Assembly: GCF_048268305.1 (NCBI RefSeq)
Contig: NZ_JBLWVT010000004.1
Coordinates: 124,001 to 188,000 of the forward strand
Reading direction: 5' to 3'
Source: Pseudodonghicola sp048268305
Lineage (GTDB): Bacteria > Pseudomonadota > Alphaproteobacteria > Rhodobacterales > Rhodobacteraceae
Length of the DNA stretch: 64,000 bases
Of this stretch, positions 16,369 through 25,225 are shown piece after piece. The notes beneath the pieces were generated by a model. That model had not been told where the DNA came from. It made no database searches and worked only from the letters and a program-made list of their open reading frames with translations. Every line of letters starts with the position of its first letter. Position 1 is the stretch's first letter. Position numbers and translations under genes: made by a program.

Positions 16369-17826
16369 TCAATAGGGCGCTTGGGTGGGGGTCAGCGCGA
16401 CGTAGACGGATTTGAGCTGCGAATAATGCTCAATCGCCGCATGGCCGTTTTCGCGCCCGAAGCCCGAGGCCTTGACGCCGCCGAACGGCATTTCCACCGG
16501 CGTCAGGTTATAGGTGTTGATCCAGGTGGTGCCGGCCTTGAGCTGCCCGATCACCCGGTGGGCGCGAGTCAGATCGGCGGTGAACACCCCGGCGGCCAGG
16601 CCGAACTGGGTGGCGTTGGCGCGTGCGATCACCTCGGCCTCGTCGTCGAAATCCAGAACCGCCATGACCGGGCCGAAGATTTCTTCGCGGGCGATGGTCA
16701 TCTGGTCGGTGACATCGGCAAAGACGGTGGGGGCGACGAAACAACCGTCGCGGTCAGCGCGGGTGCCGCCGGTGATCAGCCGGGCGCCTTCGGCCTTGCC
16801 GATCCCGATATAGGAGAGAACCTTTTCCATCTGCGCCGGGCTGATCAGCGGGCCGAAATTCACCGCCTCATCCAGCGGGTCGCCCATGACGACACCTTGC
16901 AGCCGCTCGGTCAGGCGTTTCAGGAATTTCTCCTTGATGCGCTTCTGCACGAAGACACGGGTGCCGTTCGAGCAGATCTGGCCGGAGGAATAGAAATTGC
17001 CGAGGATCGCGCCGGAGATCGCGTTTTCGATATCGGCATCCTCGAAGACGATCAGGGGGGATTTGCCGCCCAGCTCCATCGTCACATGTTTCAGCCCCTC
17101 GGCCGCTGCGGCATAGACGCGCCGCCCGGTGGGGACCGAGCCGGTGAGCGAGACCTTAGCGACGCGGGGATCGGTGGACAGGGCGGCGCCAACCGGCCCC
17201 ATGCCCTGCACCACGTTGAACAGACCCGCAGGCGCCCCCGCTTCGATCAGGATTTCGGCCAGCTTCAGGGCGGAAAGCGGTGTGATCTCAGAGGGTTTGA
17301 ACACCATCGCATTGCCGCAGGCCAGCGCCGGGGCGCATTTCCAGCTGGCGATCTGGATCGGATAATTCCAGGCGCCGATGCCGACGCAGACACCGAGGGG
17401 GTCCCGAACGGTATAGGCGAAATCGGCCCCCAGCGGGATATGCTCCCCGGTCAGACCGGCGGCGATGGAGCCGAAATAGTCCAGCGCGTCGGCGCCGCTG
17501 GCGGCATCGGCGACCAGCGTTTCCTGCAGCGGCTTGCCGGTGTTGCGGGTCTCCAGCTCTGACAGCTCGCGGTTCCTCGTGCGCATGATCTCGGCGGCGC
17601 GGCGCAGCACGCGGCCGCGCGCGCCGCCGGAGAGCCTTGCCCACTCCGCCTGGGCGCGGGTGGCGGCGTCAAGCGCGCGGTCGATCAGTGCCGGTGTCAC
17701 GGCATGCAGGCGGGCGATCTCCTCTCCCGTCGCGGGGGAGATCACCGGGATCGGATCGCCGGCGGCATCTTCAAGATAATGGCCGTCGATGAAATGGCTG
17801 GCGGGCGGTTGGCAAAGCGCGGTCAT
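16369..17826 (-). CDS. betB: Betaine aldehyde dehydrogenase
   Basis: A 485-residue NAD(P)-dependent aldehyde dehydrogenase that turns betaine aldehyde into glycine betaine, an osmoprotectant and methyl or carbon source. It shows GIGAWNYPIQIASWK (cofactor and substrate pocket), FKPSEITPLSALKLAE, the catalytic Glu in TMELGGKSPL, and the nucleophile Cys in SSGQICSNGTRVFV. The length matches BetB. The ATG at 17826 is chosen; the longer frame to 17988 would run across the operator at 17916-17933. It is the first gene of the betBA operon and divergent from choX. Confidence 0.95.
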   Translation of the reverse strand: MTALCQPPASHFIDGHYLEDAAGDPIPVISPATGEEIARLHAVTPALIDRALDAATRAQAEWARLSGGARGRVLRRAAEIMRTRNRELSELETRNTGKPLQETLVADAASGADALDYFGSIAAGLTGEHIPLGADFAYTVRDPLGVCVGIGAWNYPIQIASWKCAPALACGNAMVFKPSEITPLSALKLAEILIEAGAPAGLFNVVQGMGPVGAALSTDPRVAKVSLTGSVPTGRRVYAAAAEGLKHVTMELGGKSPLIVFEDADIENAISGAILGNFYSSGQICSNGTRVFVQKRIKEKFLKRLTERLQGVVMGDPLDEAVNFGPLISPAQMEKVLSYIGIGKAEGARLITGGTRADRDGCFVAPTVFADVTDQMTIAREEIFGPVMAVLDFDDEAEVIARANATQFGLAAGVFTADLTRAHRVIGQLKAGTTWINTYNLTPVEMPFGGVKASGFGRENGHAAIEHYSQLKSVYVALTPTQAPY

Positions 17827-17915
17827 GGGGCACCTTCGAGGTCTTCTGGGCCATCCGGGCGGGGGAGTCGCCGAGGCCGCAATTTCGGGCAGAACAGTTT
17901 CTCTAGACCGTATAT

Positions 17916-17933
17916 TGATTGACCAGTCAATCA
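17916..17933. promoter_or_regulatory. Perfect 18-bp palindrome, probable BetI/TetR operator
   Basis: TGATTGAC-CA-GTCAATCA is a perfect inverted repeat of 8 bp arms with a two-base spacer. It is centred between betB (start 17826) and choX (start 18000). TetR-family repressors, to which BetI belongs, bind such dyads, and the known bet operators contain TTGATTGG-like half sites. It is placed to control both choline oxidation and choline import. The regulator gene itself is not in the window. Confidence 0.75.
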
Positions 17934-17999
17934 GTGCGGTTGCGGGAATCTCAAAATTGTGGTTCTTGAGTCGGAACAAATTGAACATGGGGAGTGATC

Positions 18000-18929
18000 A
18001 TGACGTTCAGACTGTCGATTTCGGCGCTGGCCCTGGTGGCCATGACAGGCGCCGCGAGTGCCGCGGATTGCGGCAAGGTGCGGTTTTCCGATGTGGGCTG
18101 GACCGACATCACGGCGACCACGGCGGCCACCACGACGATTCTGGGGGCGCTGGGCTATGACACTGACGTCAAGGTTCTGTCGGTGCCGGTGACCTATACG
18201 TCGCTCGCCAAGGGGGATATCGACGTCTTCCTGGGCAACTGGATGCCGACGATGGAGGCCGATATCGCCCCCTATCGCGACGCTGGCACCGTCGATACGG
18301 TGCGCGCCAACCTGCATGGGGCGAAATACACGCTGGCCACCAATGCCGCCGGGGCCAAGTTGGGCATCACCTCGTTCAAGGCGATCGCCGAACATGGCAA
18401 AGAGCTGCACGACACCATCTATGGGATCGAGCCGGGCAATGACGGCAACCGGCTGATCATGGACATGATCGCGGCCGATGCCTTCGGGCTGAAGGATTTC
18501 AAGGTCAAGGAAAGCTCGGAGCAGGGGATGCTGGCGCAGGTGGCCCGTGCCGATCGCAAGGAGGAACCGATCATCTTCCTCGGCTGGGAGCCGCACCCGA
18601 TGAACGCCAATTTCAAGATGACCTATCTTGAGGGGGGCGATGACTGGTTCGGCCCCGATTTCGGCGGCGCAACGGTCTATACCAATACCTCCGCCGGCTA
18701 TGCCGAGACCTGCCCGAACGTGGGCAAGCTCCTGCAAAACCTCGAATTCTCCCTGGCGATGGAGAATGAGATCATGGGCGCCATCCTGAACGACGGCACC
18801 AAGCCGGAAGTGGCCGCCAAGACCTGGCTGGCGGCGCATCCGGATGTCCTGGCCCCCTGGCTCGACGGCGTCACCACCAAGGACGGCGGCAACGCCATGA
18901 CGGCGGTCAAAGGGGCGCTGGGGCTCTGA
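18000..18929 (+). CDS. choX: Choline ABC transporter substrate-binding protein
   Basis: A 309-residue periplasmic binding protein. Residues 1 to about 21 form a Sec signal peptide with cleavage near GAASA-AD. The mature protein contains the OpuAC/ProX-type fold with FSDVGWTDITATTAAT, VFLGNWMPTME and the aromatic-cage region FLGWEPHPMNANF, where Trp residues hold the trimethylammonium group of choline. The ATG at 18000, with GGGGAG upstream, is chosen over a GTG six bases earlier. It is the first gene of choXWV; a hairpin after its stop probably sets its excess over the permease. Confidence 0.93.
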   Translation: MTFRLSISALALVAMTGAASAADCGKVRFSDVGWTDITATTAATTTILGALGYDTDVKVLSVPVTYTSLAKGDIDVFLGNWMPTMEADIAPYRDAGTVDTVRANLHGAKYTLATNAAGAKLGITSFKAIAEHGKELHDTIYGIEPGNDGNRLIMDMIAADAFGLKDFKVKESSEQGMLAQVARADRKEEPIIFLGWEPHPMNANFKMTYLEGGDDWFGPDFGGATVYTNTSAGYAETCPNVGKLLQNLEFSLAMENEIMGAILNDGTKPEVAAKTWLAAHPDVLAPWLDGVTTKDGGNAMTAVKGALGL

Positions 18930-18939
18930 CCCCGCCCCG

Positions 18940-18963
18940 GGCCCTGCCGCTGGCGGGGCCTTT
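18940..18963 (+). terminator. Intercistronic hairpin between choX and choW
   Basis: GGCCCTGCC (18940-18948) pairs with GGCGGGGCC (18952-18960, one G-T wobble) around a GCT loop, followed by TTT. It lies 10 bases after the choX stop within a 197-bp gap. It probably acts as a partial terminator or a 3' stabiliser that raises binding-protein mRNA relative to choW and choV. Confidence 0.65.
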
Positions 18964-19126
18964 CCGGCGATTGACAGCGCCCATCCTGCTGGCGCCAATG
19001 ATCCGTGGGCGATGCCGCTCAGGGACGGGGTGGTTGCATCTTCCGCCCAGAGGGCCTTGCTGCGCGCGGCTCTGCCAGGCCTGGCGCCAGACACCGAGAC
19101 GACACTGAAACAACAAGGCGAGCTGA

Positions 19127-19957
19127 ATGACCTGGCTGAGCGATCACAAGATTCCCATCGGCGACGCGGCAGAGGCATTTTTCCTCTGGCTCCAGGATCA
19201 TGGGAGTTGGTTCTTCGACGGGCTCGCGACCGCGATGGAGAATCTGATCGGCGGTATCCTCTGGGGCTTGCAGACACCGCCGCCGCTGGTGGTCATCCTG
19301 GTCTTCGTGGCGATCACCTGGGGGCTGCAGCGGAACTGGAAAACCTGCCTTTTCGTGGCGCTGGGGTTCCTGTTCATCCTCAATCAGGACTATTGGACCG
19401 AGACCACCGAAAGCCTGACGCTGGTCTTGTCGGCCTGCGTCTTCTGCATGGTGATCGGGGTGCCGATCGGCATCGCCGCCGCGCATCGGCCCAGGCTCTA
19501 TCAGGGGCTGCGGCCGATCCTCGATCTGATGCAGACGCTGCCCACCTTCGTCTATCTGATCCCCGCCATCGTCTTCTTCGGTATCGGCATGGTGCCGGGG
19601 CTGCTTGCCACCGTGGTCTTCGTGCTGCCGGCGCCGATCCGGATGACGCATCTGGGCATCTCCTCGACCCCCCAGCCGCTGTTGGAGGCGGCGCAGGCCT
19701 TTGGCGCCACCGGGCGGCAGACGCTCTATAAGGTCGAGCTGCCCTATGCGCTGCCGCAGATCATGGCCGGGATGAACCAGACCATCATGCTGTCGTTGTC
19801 GATGGTGGTGATCGCGGCGCTGGTCGGGGCCGATGGGCTGGGGGTGCCGGTGCTCAGGGCGATCAACACGGTCAATATCGCGCTTGGGTTCGAAAGCGGC
19901 TCGATCATCGTGGTGCTGGCCATCATGCTGGACCGCATGCTGCGGATGGAGCGTTAA
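19127..19957 (+). CDS. choW: Choline ABC transporter permease
   Basis: A 276-residue inner-membrane permease of the ProW/OpuAB family. Several hydrophobic segments are visible (PLVVILVFVAITWGLQ, LTLVLSACVFCMVIGVPIGI, and others). The coupling-loop region reads EAAQAFGATGRQTLYKVELPYALPQI, which matches the conserved EAA motif contacting the ATPase. It starts with the ChoW-typical MTWLSDHKIPIGDAAE. It is followed three bases later by choV. Function in choline uptake is inferred from the family and from the adjoining bet genes. Confidence 0.93.
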   Translation: MTWLSDHKIPIGDAAEAFFLWLQDHGSWFFDGLATAMENLIGGILWGLQTPPPLVVILVFVAITWGLQRNWKTCLFVALGFLFILNQDYWTETTESLTLVLSACVFCMVIGVPIGIAAAHRPRLYQGLRPILDLMQTLPTFVYLIPAIVFFGIGMVPGLLATVVFVLPAPIRMTHLGISSTPQPLLEAAQAFGATGRQTLYKVELPYALPQIMAGMNQTIMLSLSMVVIAALVGADGLGVPVLRAINTVNIALGFESGSIIVVLAIMLDRMLRMER

Positions 19958-19960
19958 CCC

Positions 19961-20986
19961 ATGACCACGGCTGTGAAATTCGAAAATGTCTCGATCGTCT
20001 TCGGCGAGGCACCCGAAGTGGCGCTGCCGCTGATGGACAAGATGCACTCCCGCGCCGAGGTGCAGGAGAAGACCGGCCAGGTGCTGGGGGTCCACGACTG
20101 TTCGCTCGAGGTGGAAGAGGGCGAAATCCTGGTGCTGATGGGGCTTTCGGGGTCCGGCAAATCGACGCTGCTCCGGGCGGTGAATGCGTTGACCCCGGTG
20201 GCGCGTGGCGCGGTCTGGGTGAAGGATGGCGACCAGATGGTCAGCGTCACCGGGGCCGATGCCGCCAGCCTGCGCCATATCCGCCAGCGGCAGGTGGCCA
20301 TGGTGTTCCAGCAGTTCGGCCTGCTGCCCTGGCGCACGGTGCGCGAAAACGTCGGGCTGGGGCTGGAGCTGTCCGGCGTACCGAAGGCAGAGCGCGCCCG
20401 CCGGGTCGATGGGCAGCTTGCCCTGGTGGGGCTGGCGGACTGGGGTGATCACAAGGTGGCGGAACTGTCGGGCGGCATGCAGCAACGCGTGGGTCTGGCC
20501 CGCGCCTTCGCGACCGAGGCGCCGATCCTGTTGATGGACGAACCGTTCTCGGCCCTCGACCCGCTGATCCGCACCCGCCTGCAGGACGAGCTGTTGGACC
20601 TGCAGAAGACGCTGAAACGCACCATCATCTTCGTCAGTCACGATCTGGACGAGGCGTTCAAGCTGGGCAATCGCATCGCCATCATGGAAGGCGGCCGGAT
20701 CGTGCAATGTGGCACGCCGCAACAGATCTTTTCCCAGCCCGCCGATGACTATGTCGCTGAATTCGTGGCGCATATGAATCCCCTGGGTGTGCTGCGGGCG
20801 CGTGATGTGATGGGCCCGGCGACCGGCGCCCCGGAACGGTGCGTCGCGCCGGATGCGCCTATCCAGGAAGTCATGGCCTGCATGGTCGCCGCCGGTGCGC
20901 CGCTGGGTGTGGCCGAGGGCGGAAAGCTGCTGGGCGAGATTACCCAGGATGCGGTGCTGACGAAGCTTCTGGACCCGCGCGGTTGA
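19961..20986 (+). CDS. choV: Choline ABC transporter ATP-binding protein
   Basis: A 341-residue ATPase of the ProV/OpuAA type. Walker A GLSGSGKST is at residues 61-69, the signature LSGGMQQR at 169-176, and Walker B PILLMDEPFSALDP follows. The N-terminal VSIVFGEAPEVALPLMD and EVQEKTGQVLGVHD are typical of ChoV. A short regulatory region follows the ATPase (about 270-341, with VMACMVAAGAPLGVAEGGKL resembling a CBS motif). It closes the choXWV operon. Confidence 0.94.
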   Translation: MTTAVKFENVSIVFGEAPEVALPLMDKMHSRAEVQEKTGQVLGVHDCSLEVEEGEILVLMGLSGSGKSTLLRAVNALTPVARGAVWVKDGDQMVSVTGADAASLRHIRQRQVAMVFQQFGLLPWRTVRENVGLGLELSGVPKAERARRVDGQLALVGLADWGDHKVAELSGGMQQRVGLARAFATEAPILLMDEPFSALDPLIRTRLQDELLDLQKTLKRTIIFVSHDLDEAFKLGNRIAIMEGGRIVQCGTPQQIFSQPADDYVAEFVAHMNPLGVLRARDVMGPATGAPERCVAPDAPIQEVMACMVAAGAPLGVAEGGKLLGEITQDAVLTKLLDPRG

Positions 20987-21079
20987 CTGTGCTGTCCTGA
21001 TCTCAGCCCGCGTCAAGACGGGCTGTGATGGGGAGTTCGTCATGAGACAGACAATATTAGATCAAAAATTAGGCGTTAA

Positions 21080-21094
21080 GCACAATAATTGTGC
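21080..21094. promoter_or_regulatory. Perfect palindrome upstream of the Anbu operon
   Basis: GCACAAT-A-ATTGTGC is a perfect 15-bp dyad. It sits in an AT-rich island (about 21045-21105) within the 192-bp gap before the ATP-grasp gene. AT richness here stands out against the GC-rich surroundings and marks a likely promoter. The dyad could be a repressor or activator site; no regulator is assigned. Confidence 0.45.
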
Positions 21095-21178
21095 GATTGT
21101 TTTCGGCCGGAGCGCCGGGACGGCGCGGCGCTTCGCCGATCCCTTGCTGTTCCGTTAACGACGGAGGCTGATCATCTC

Positions 21179-22609
21179 ATGGCCCACACCGATAAACAGT
21201 TTGATGAAATGCTTGCCGGCCTCGACGGGGCCCGGCCGCCTTACGAAGGCTATTACGATTGGTTTTGCGGCGAAGACCTGAAGGGGCTCCGGCGCAAATC
21301 GGCAGAGGCCGAAGCGTTCTTTCGCCGCATCGGCATCACCTTTAACGTCTATGGGCAGGAAGAGGCCGACGAGCGGCTGATCCCCTTCGACATCGTGCCG
21401 CGGATCATCTCGGCGCGCGAATGGGCCAAGCTCGAACGCGGCATCGAACAGCGCGTGCGCGCGATCAATGCCTTCCTGCATGACATCTACCACCGCCAGG
21501 AAATCCTGCGTGCCGGACGCATCCCGCAGCATATCATCGCGGGCAACGATGCCTTCCTGCCCGAGATGATCGGGGTCAACCCGCCGGGCGGCGTCTATAC
21601 CCATATCGTCGGCGTCGATCTGGTGCGCACCGGCGAGGATGAATTCTTCGTGCTGGAAGACAACGCCCGCACGCCCTCCGGCGTCTCCTACATGCTGGAG
21701 AACCGCGAGACGATGGTGCAGATGTTCCCCGAACTCTTCACCCGGCTGAACGTGCGTCCGGTCAGCTCCTATCCGCAGCTTCTGCGCCGGTCGCTGTCGG
21801 ACAGCGCGCCGCAGAATTCGCCGAACGACAAGCCGGTGGTGGCGGTGCTGACGCCGGGCATCCACAACTCGGCCTATTTCGAACATGCCTTCCTGGCGGA
21901 TCGGATGGGGGCCGAGCTGGTCGAGAGCCATGATCTGCGGATCGAGGACGGCCGGGTGGTGATGCGCACGACCCAGGGCTATCAGCCGATCGACGTGATC
22001 TATCGCCGGGTCGACGATGCCTATCTGGACCCGCTGACCTTCAATCCCGAAAGCCTGCTGGGCGTGCCGGGGATCATGGATGTCTATCGCGCCGGAAACA
22101 TCACGCTGGCCAATGCGCCGGGCACCGGTATCGCCGATGACAAGGCGCTTTATTCCTACATGCCGGACATCATCGAATTCTATACCGGTGAAAAGGCGAT
22201 CCTGCCCAACGTGCCGACCTGGCGCTGTTCCGAGCCCGATGCGCTGGCCTATGTGCTGGAGCATCTGGCGGAACTGGTGGTGAAAGAGGTTCATGGCTCG
22301 GGCGGCTATGGCATGCTGGTGGGGCCGGTCGCCAGCAAGAAGGAAATCGCCGCCTTCGAGAAGAAGCTGCGCGCCAAGCCGGGCAATTACATCGCCCAGC
22401 CGACGCTGTCGCTGTCGACGGTGCCGATCCTGACCAAGGCGGGGCTGGCGCCGCGCCATGTGGACTTGCGGCCCTTCGTGCTGGTTTCGCCCAACCGGAT
22501 CGACATGACCCCGGGCGGGCTGACGCGGGTGGCGCTGAAAAAGGGCTCTCTGGTGGTGAACTCGTCGCAGGGCGGTGGCACCAAGGATACTTGGGTTCTG
22601 GGGGACTGA
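21179..22609 (+). CDS. Circularly permuted ATP-grasp type 2 protein (DUF404/DUF407)
   Basis: A 476-residue protein of the circularly permuted ATP-grasp family. Supporting segments are YNVYGQEEADERLIPFDIVPRIIS-like N-terminal sequence, VLEDNARTPSGVSYMLENRE (about residues 158-177), and the C-terminal KEVHGSGGYGMLVGP and RPFVLVSPNRIDMTPGGLTRV. ATP-grasp enzymes form amide bonds by carboxyl phosphorylation, and in this operon a peptide-like product is proposed in the literature. The ATG at 21179 has GGAGG upstream and a family-typical start. It is the first gene of a four-gene operon with alpha-E, transglutaminase and Anbu. Confidence 0.9.
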   Translation: MAHTDKQFDEMLAGLDGARPPYEGYYDWFCGEDLKGLRRKSAEAEAFFRRIGITFNVYGQEEADERLIPFDIVPRIISAREWAKLERGIEQRVRAINAFLHDIYHRQEILRAGRIPQHIIAGNDAFLPEMIGVNPPGGVYTHIVGVDLVRTGEDEFFVLEDNARTPSGVSYMLENRETMVQMFPELFTRLNVRPVSSYPQLLRRSLSDSAPQNSPNDKPVVAVLTPGIHNSAYFEHAFLADRMGAELVESHDLRIEDGRVVMRTTQGYQPIDVIYRRVDDAYLDPLTFNPESLLGVPGIMDVYRAGNITLANAPGTGIADDKALYSYMPDIIEFYTGEKAILPNVPTWRCSEPDALAYVLEHLAELVVKEVHGSGGYGMLVGPVASKKEIAAFEKKLRAKPGNYIAQPTLSLSTVPILTKAGLAPRHVDLRPFVLVSPNRIDMTPGGLTRVALKKGSLVVNSSQGGGTKDTWVLGD

Positions 22610-22612
22610 GGC

Positions 22613-23560
22613 ATGATGCTGGGAAAGAACGCCGGCGGACTGTTCTGGATGTTCCGCTATCTTGAACGCGCCGAAAACACCGCCCGCCTGCTTGAGGCAG
22701 GCTGGTACATCGCGCTGACCCACGTGAATGACGACGGGTCGAACGAATGGGAATCGATCCTGACCACGGCCGGGATGAACGCCACCTTTCTGGAGAAGAA
22801 CGACAGTTATGACGCGCCCAGCGTGATCAACTTTCTGCTGCGCGATCGCTCCAACCCCTCCAGCGTGATGAGCGCGATCGAGGCGGCAAGATCGAACGCC
22901 CGGATGGTGCGCACCGCACTGTCGGGCGAGGTCTGGGAGGCGGTCAACGAATGCTGGATGGACCTGAAGGCGGCGTTGGCGCGGCCGGTGACCGAACGCA
23001 ACCTGCATGAGACGCTGACGCTGGTGCGCAACCGGACCTCGGTGGTGCGCGGCGCCTTGCATGGCACCATGCTGCGCAACGATATCTATGCCTTCTCGCG
23101 GCTCGGCACCTTCATCGAGCGGGCCGACAACACCGCGCGCATCTTGGACGTGAAATACTATGTGCTGCTGCCCTCGGCCTCTTTCGTCGGCTCCAGCATG
23201 GACAATGTGCAATGGGAGGTGATCCTGCGGTCGGTGTCGGCGGAACGGTCCTATCACTGGCTGAACGGGGGAGAGGTCACGCCGCAGGGGATCGCCGAAT
23301 TCCTGATCCTCGACAAGCGGGTGCCGCGATCGCTGGCCTTCTGCTATCTGAAGATCGGCCAGTATCTGGATCTCCTGGAAGAGGAATACGGAATACGCCA
23401 GGACAGCCAGGTGCAGGCGTCACGCATTTGCGCACGGCTGGACAAGGCGACGGTGGAGTCGATCTTCGACGAGGGGCTGCACGAGTTTCTCAGCGCGTTG
23501 ATCGCCGACACTGGCACCCTTTCTCACCATATCGAGACCGACTTCCGCTTCTACGGATGA
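22613..23560 (+). CDS. Alpha-E domain protein (DUF403)
   Basis: A 315-residue mostly helical protein of the alpha-E family. It begins LGKNAGGLFWMFRYLERAENTARLLE, the family hallmark, and repeats the RADNTARILD motif near residue 175. Function is unknown; the family almost always accompanies circularly permuted ATP-grasp proteins and is thought to act with them in making or attaching a peptide tag. The gene starts three bases after the ATP-grasp stop and ends five bases before the transglutaminase gene, so the set is one transcript. Confidence 0.9.
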   Translation: MMLGKNAGGLFWMFRYLERAENTARLLEAGWYIALTHVNDDGSNEWESILTTAGMNATFLEKNDSYDAPSVINFLLRDRSNPSSVMSAIEAARSNARMVRTALSGEVWEAVNECWMDLKAALARPVTERNLHETLTLVRNRTSVVRGALHGTMLRNDIYAFSRLGTFIERADNTARILDVKYYVLLPSASFVGSSMDNVQWEVILRSVSAERSYHWLNGGEVTPQGIAEFLILDKRVPRSLAFCYLKIGQYLDLLEEEYGIRQDSQVQASRICARLDKATVESIFDEGLHEFLSALIADTGTLSHHIETDFRFYG

Positions 23561-23565
23561 GATAA

Positions 23566-24372
23566 ATGCGGCTGAAGATTACCCACGCGACCACCTATGA
23601 ATTCGAGCTGCCGGTCTATTACGCGCTGCAGCAACTGCGGATGACGCCACAGAGCGGCGACGGGCAGGAGGTGATCGAATGGTCCACCTCCATCACCGGC
23701 GGCAAGAAGGAGCTGAGCTTCGAGGATCAGTTCGGCAATCTGACCGAGCTGGTCACGATCGAGCCCGGCACAACCAGGGTCGAGATCGTGATCGACGGTG
23801 TGGTCGAGGTCGAGGATCGCAATGGTATCATCGGCCCGCATCGCGGTTTCGCCCCGCTCTGGCTGTTTCGCCAGGCGACGCCATTGACCGCGAGCGGGGC
23901 GCAGCTTCGACATCTGGCCAGCCGTATCCGCAGTGAGTTCAAGGAACTTGGCGGGGTGGAGCCGCTGCATACGCTGATGGCCGAGATTTCCGAACTGGTG
24001 GAGTATGAAACCGGCCATACCGACAGCACCACCACCGCCGAGGCGGCTCTGGCCGCCGGCCGCGGAGTCTGCCAGGATCACGCCCATATCATGATCGCCG
24101 TGGCCCGGTTGCTTGGCTATCCGGCGCGTTATGTCAGCGGGTATCTGCTGGTCGAGGATCTGGTGGATCAGGATGCCGCCCATGCCTGGGCCGAAGTCTG
24201 GGCAGAGGGGCTGGGTTGGGTCGGTTTCGACGTCTCGAACAGCATCTGTCCGGATGCCCGCTATGTGCGGGTGGCAACCGGGCGCGATTATCGCGATGCC
24301 GCTCCGGTGCATGGGCTGCGGCAAGGCGCGGGTGGCGAGAGGCTGCATGTTTCCTTGCAAGTCCAGCAATAG
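23566..24372 (+). CDS. Transglutaminase-like cysteine protease family protein
   Basis: A 268-residue protein with a bacterial transglutaminase N-terminal beta domain (KITHATTYEFELPVYYALQQLRMTP) and a papain-like transglutaminase core. The catalytic triad is visible: Cys in GRGVCQDHAH (about residue 169), His in DAAHAWAEVW and Asp in VGFDVSN. Bacterial members act as proteases or amide-bond formers rather than blood-clot-type cross-linkers. Position between alpha-E and Anbu suggests it processes the product of the ATP-grasp/alpha-E pair. No signal peptide is seen, so it is cytoplasmic. Confidence 0.92.
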   Translation: MRLKITHATTYEFELPVYYALQQLRMTPQSGDGQEVIEWSTSITGGKKELSFEDQFGNLTELVTIEPGTTRVEIVIDGVVEVEDRNGIIGPHRGFAPLWLFRQATPLTASGAQLRHLASRIRSEFKELGGVEPLHTLMAEISELVEYETGHTDSTTTAEAALAAGRGVCQDHAHIMIAVARLLGYPARYVSGYLLVEDLVDQDAAHAWAEVWAEGLGWVGFDVSNSICPDARYVRVATGRDYRDAAPVHGLRQGAGGERLHVSLQVQQ

Positions 24373-24411
24373 GCTGATTGATAGGCGCGGTCGCTAAAGA
24401 GGTGCCGTCAA

Positions 24412-25158
24412 ATGACCTATTGTGTGGGACTCATGTTGAACAAGGGGCTGGTGTTCATGTCGGACACCCGCACCAATTCGGGCGTCGACAATATCTCGAC
24501 CTTCCGCAAGATGTTCACCTGGGAGGTGCCGGGGAACCGGTCGATCACCCTGATGACCGCCGGCAATCTGGCGACCACGCAATCGGTGGTCAGCCTCCTG
24601 GAGGAACGCAGCAAGGAGCCCGCCGCGCGCCAGCCCGGCATTCTCGAGGCCAAGTCGATGTTCCAGGTTGCCACCCTGGTCGGCAATACGCTGAAGGAGG
24701 TGATCGCCACCCATGCCGAAGTCGGGCAGCGGGCCGATGCGACCTTCAACGCGACGATGCTTTTGGGCGGTCAGGTCAAGGATGGAGAACCGCGGCTGTT
24801 CCTGATCTATCCCGAGGGGAACTTCATCGAGGCGAGCTTTGATACCCCCTATTTCCAGGTCGGTGAGACCAAATATGGCCGCCCCATCCTGGTCCGGGCC
24901 TATAATCCCGAGATGACCTTTGAAGAGGCGATCAAGCTTCTGCTGGTCTCCTTCGATTCCACCATCAAGGCGAACCTCTCGGTCAGCCTGCCGCTGGATG
25001 TGCATGTCTATGAGCGCGACAGCCTGCGGACCGGGCGCTTGTTCCGCATCCAGCAGCATGACCCTTATTTCGAGGAAATCTCGAATGGCTGGGGCATCGC
25101 GCTGCGCGACGCCTTCGGGCATCTGCCGGATTTCACCTTTCCCGATCAGGGCGCCTGA
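24412..25158 (+). CDS. Anbu, proteasome-type peptidase
   Basis: A 248-residue proteasome beta-fold protein of the Anbu (ancestral beta-subunit) family. After removal of Met1 the chain begins with Thr1 in TYCVGLML, the N-terminal nucleophile. Asp17 (LVFMSDTRTNSGVDN) and Lys32 in FRKMF are at the positions expected for the Thr-Asp-Lys triad. The C-terminal DPYFEEISNGWGIALRDAF is family-typical. Unlike HslV there is no adjacent unfoldase gene. It closes the ATP-grasp/alpha-E/transglutaminase operon, the known gene neighbourhood of Anbu, with a 39-bp gap. Substrate is unknown. Confidence 0.93.
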   Translation: MTYCVGLMLNKGLVFMSDTRTNSGVDNISTFRKMFTWEVPGNRSITLMTAGNLATTQSVVSLLEERSKEPAARQPGILEAKSMFQVATLVGNTLKEVIATHAEVGQRADATFNATMLLGGQVKDGEPRLFLIYPEGNFIEASFDTPYFQVGETKYGRPILVRAYNPEMTFEEAIKLLLVSFDSTIKANLSVSLPLDVHVYERDSLRTGRLFRIQQHDPYFEEISNGWGIALRDAFGHLPDFTFPDQGA

Positions 25159-25225
25159 GGCGGGCTGATCTGTCGCGGGCGGCGGGGAATTGCCTTTGTC
25201 CGGGAAACCGGGCAGAGTTTGCCGC

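Noticed and set aside
21005..21024. AGCCCG...CGGGCT hairpin after choV
   Set aside because: The stem is only six bp with an eight-base loop and no T-run, so it is too weak to call a terminator.
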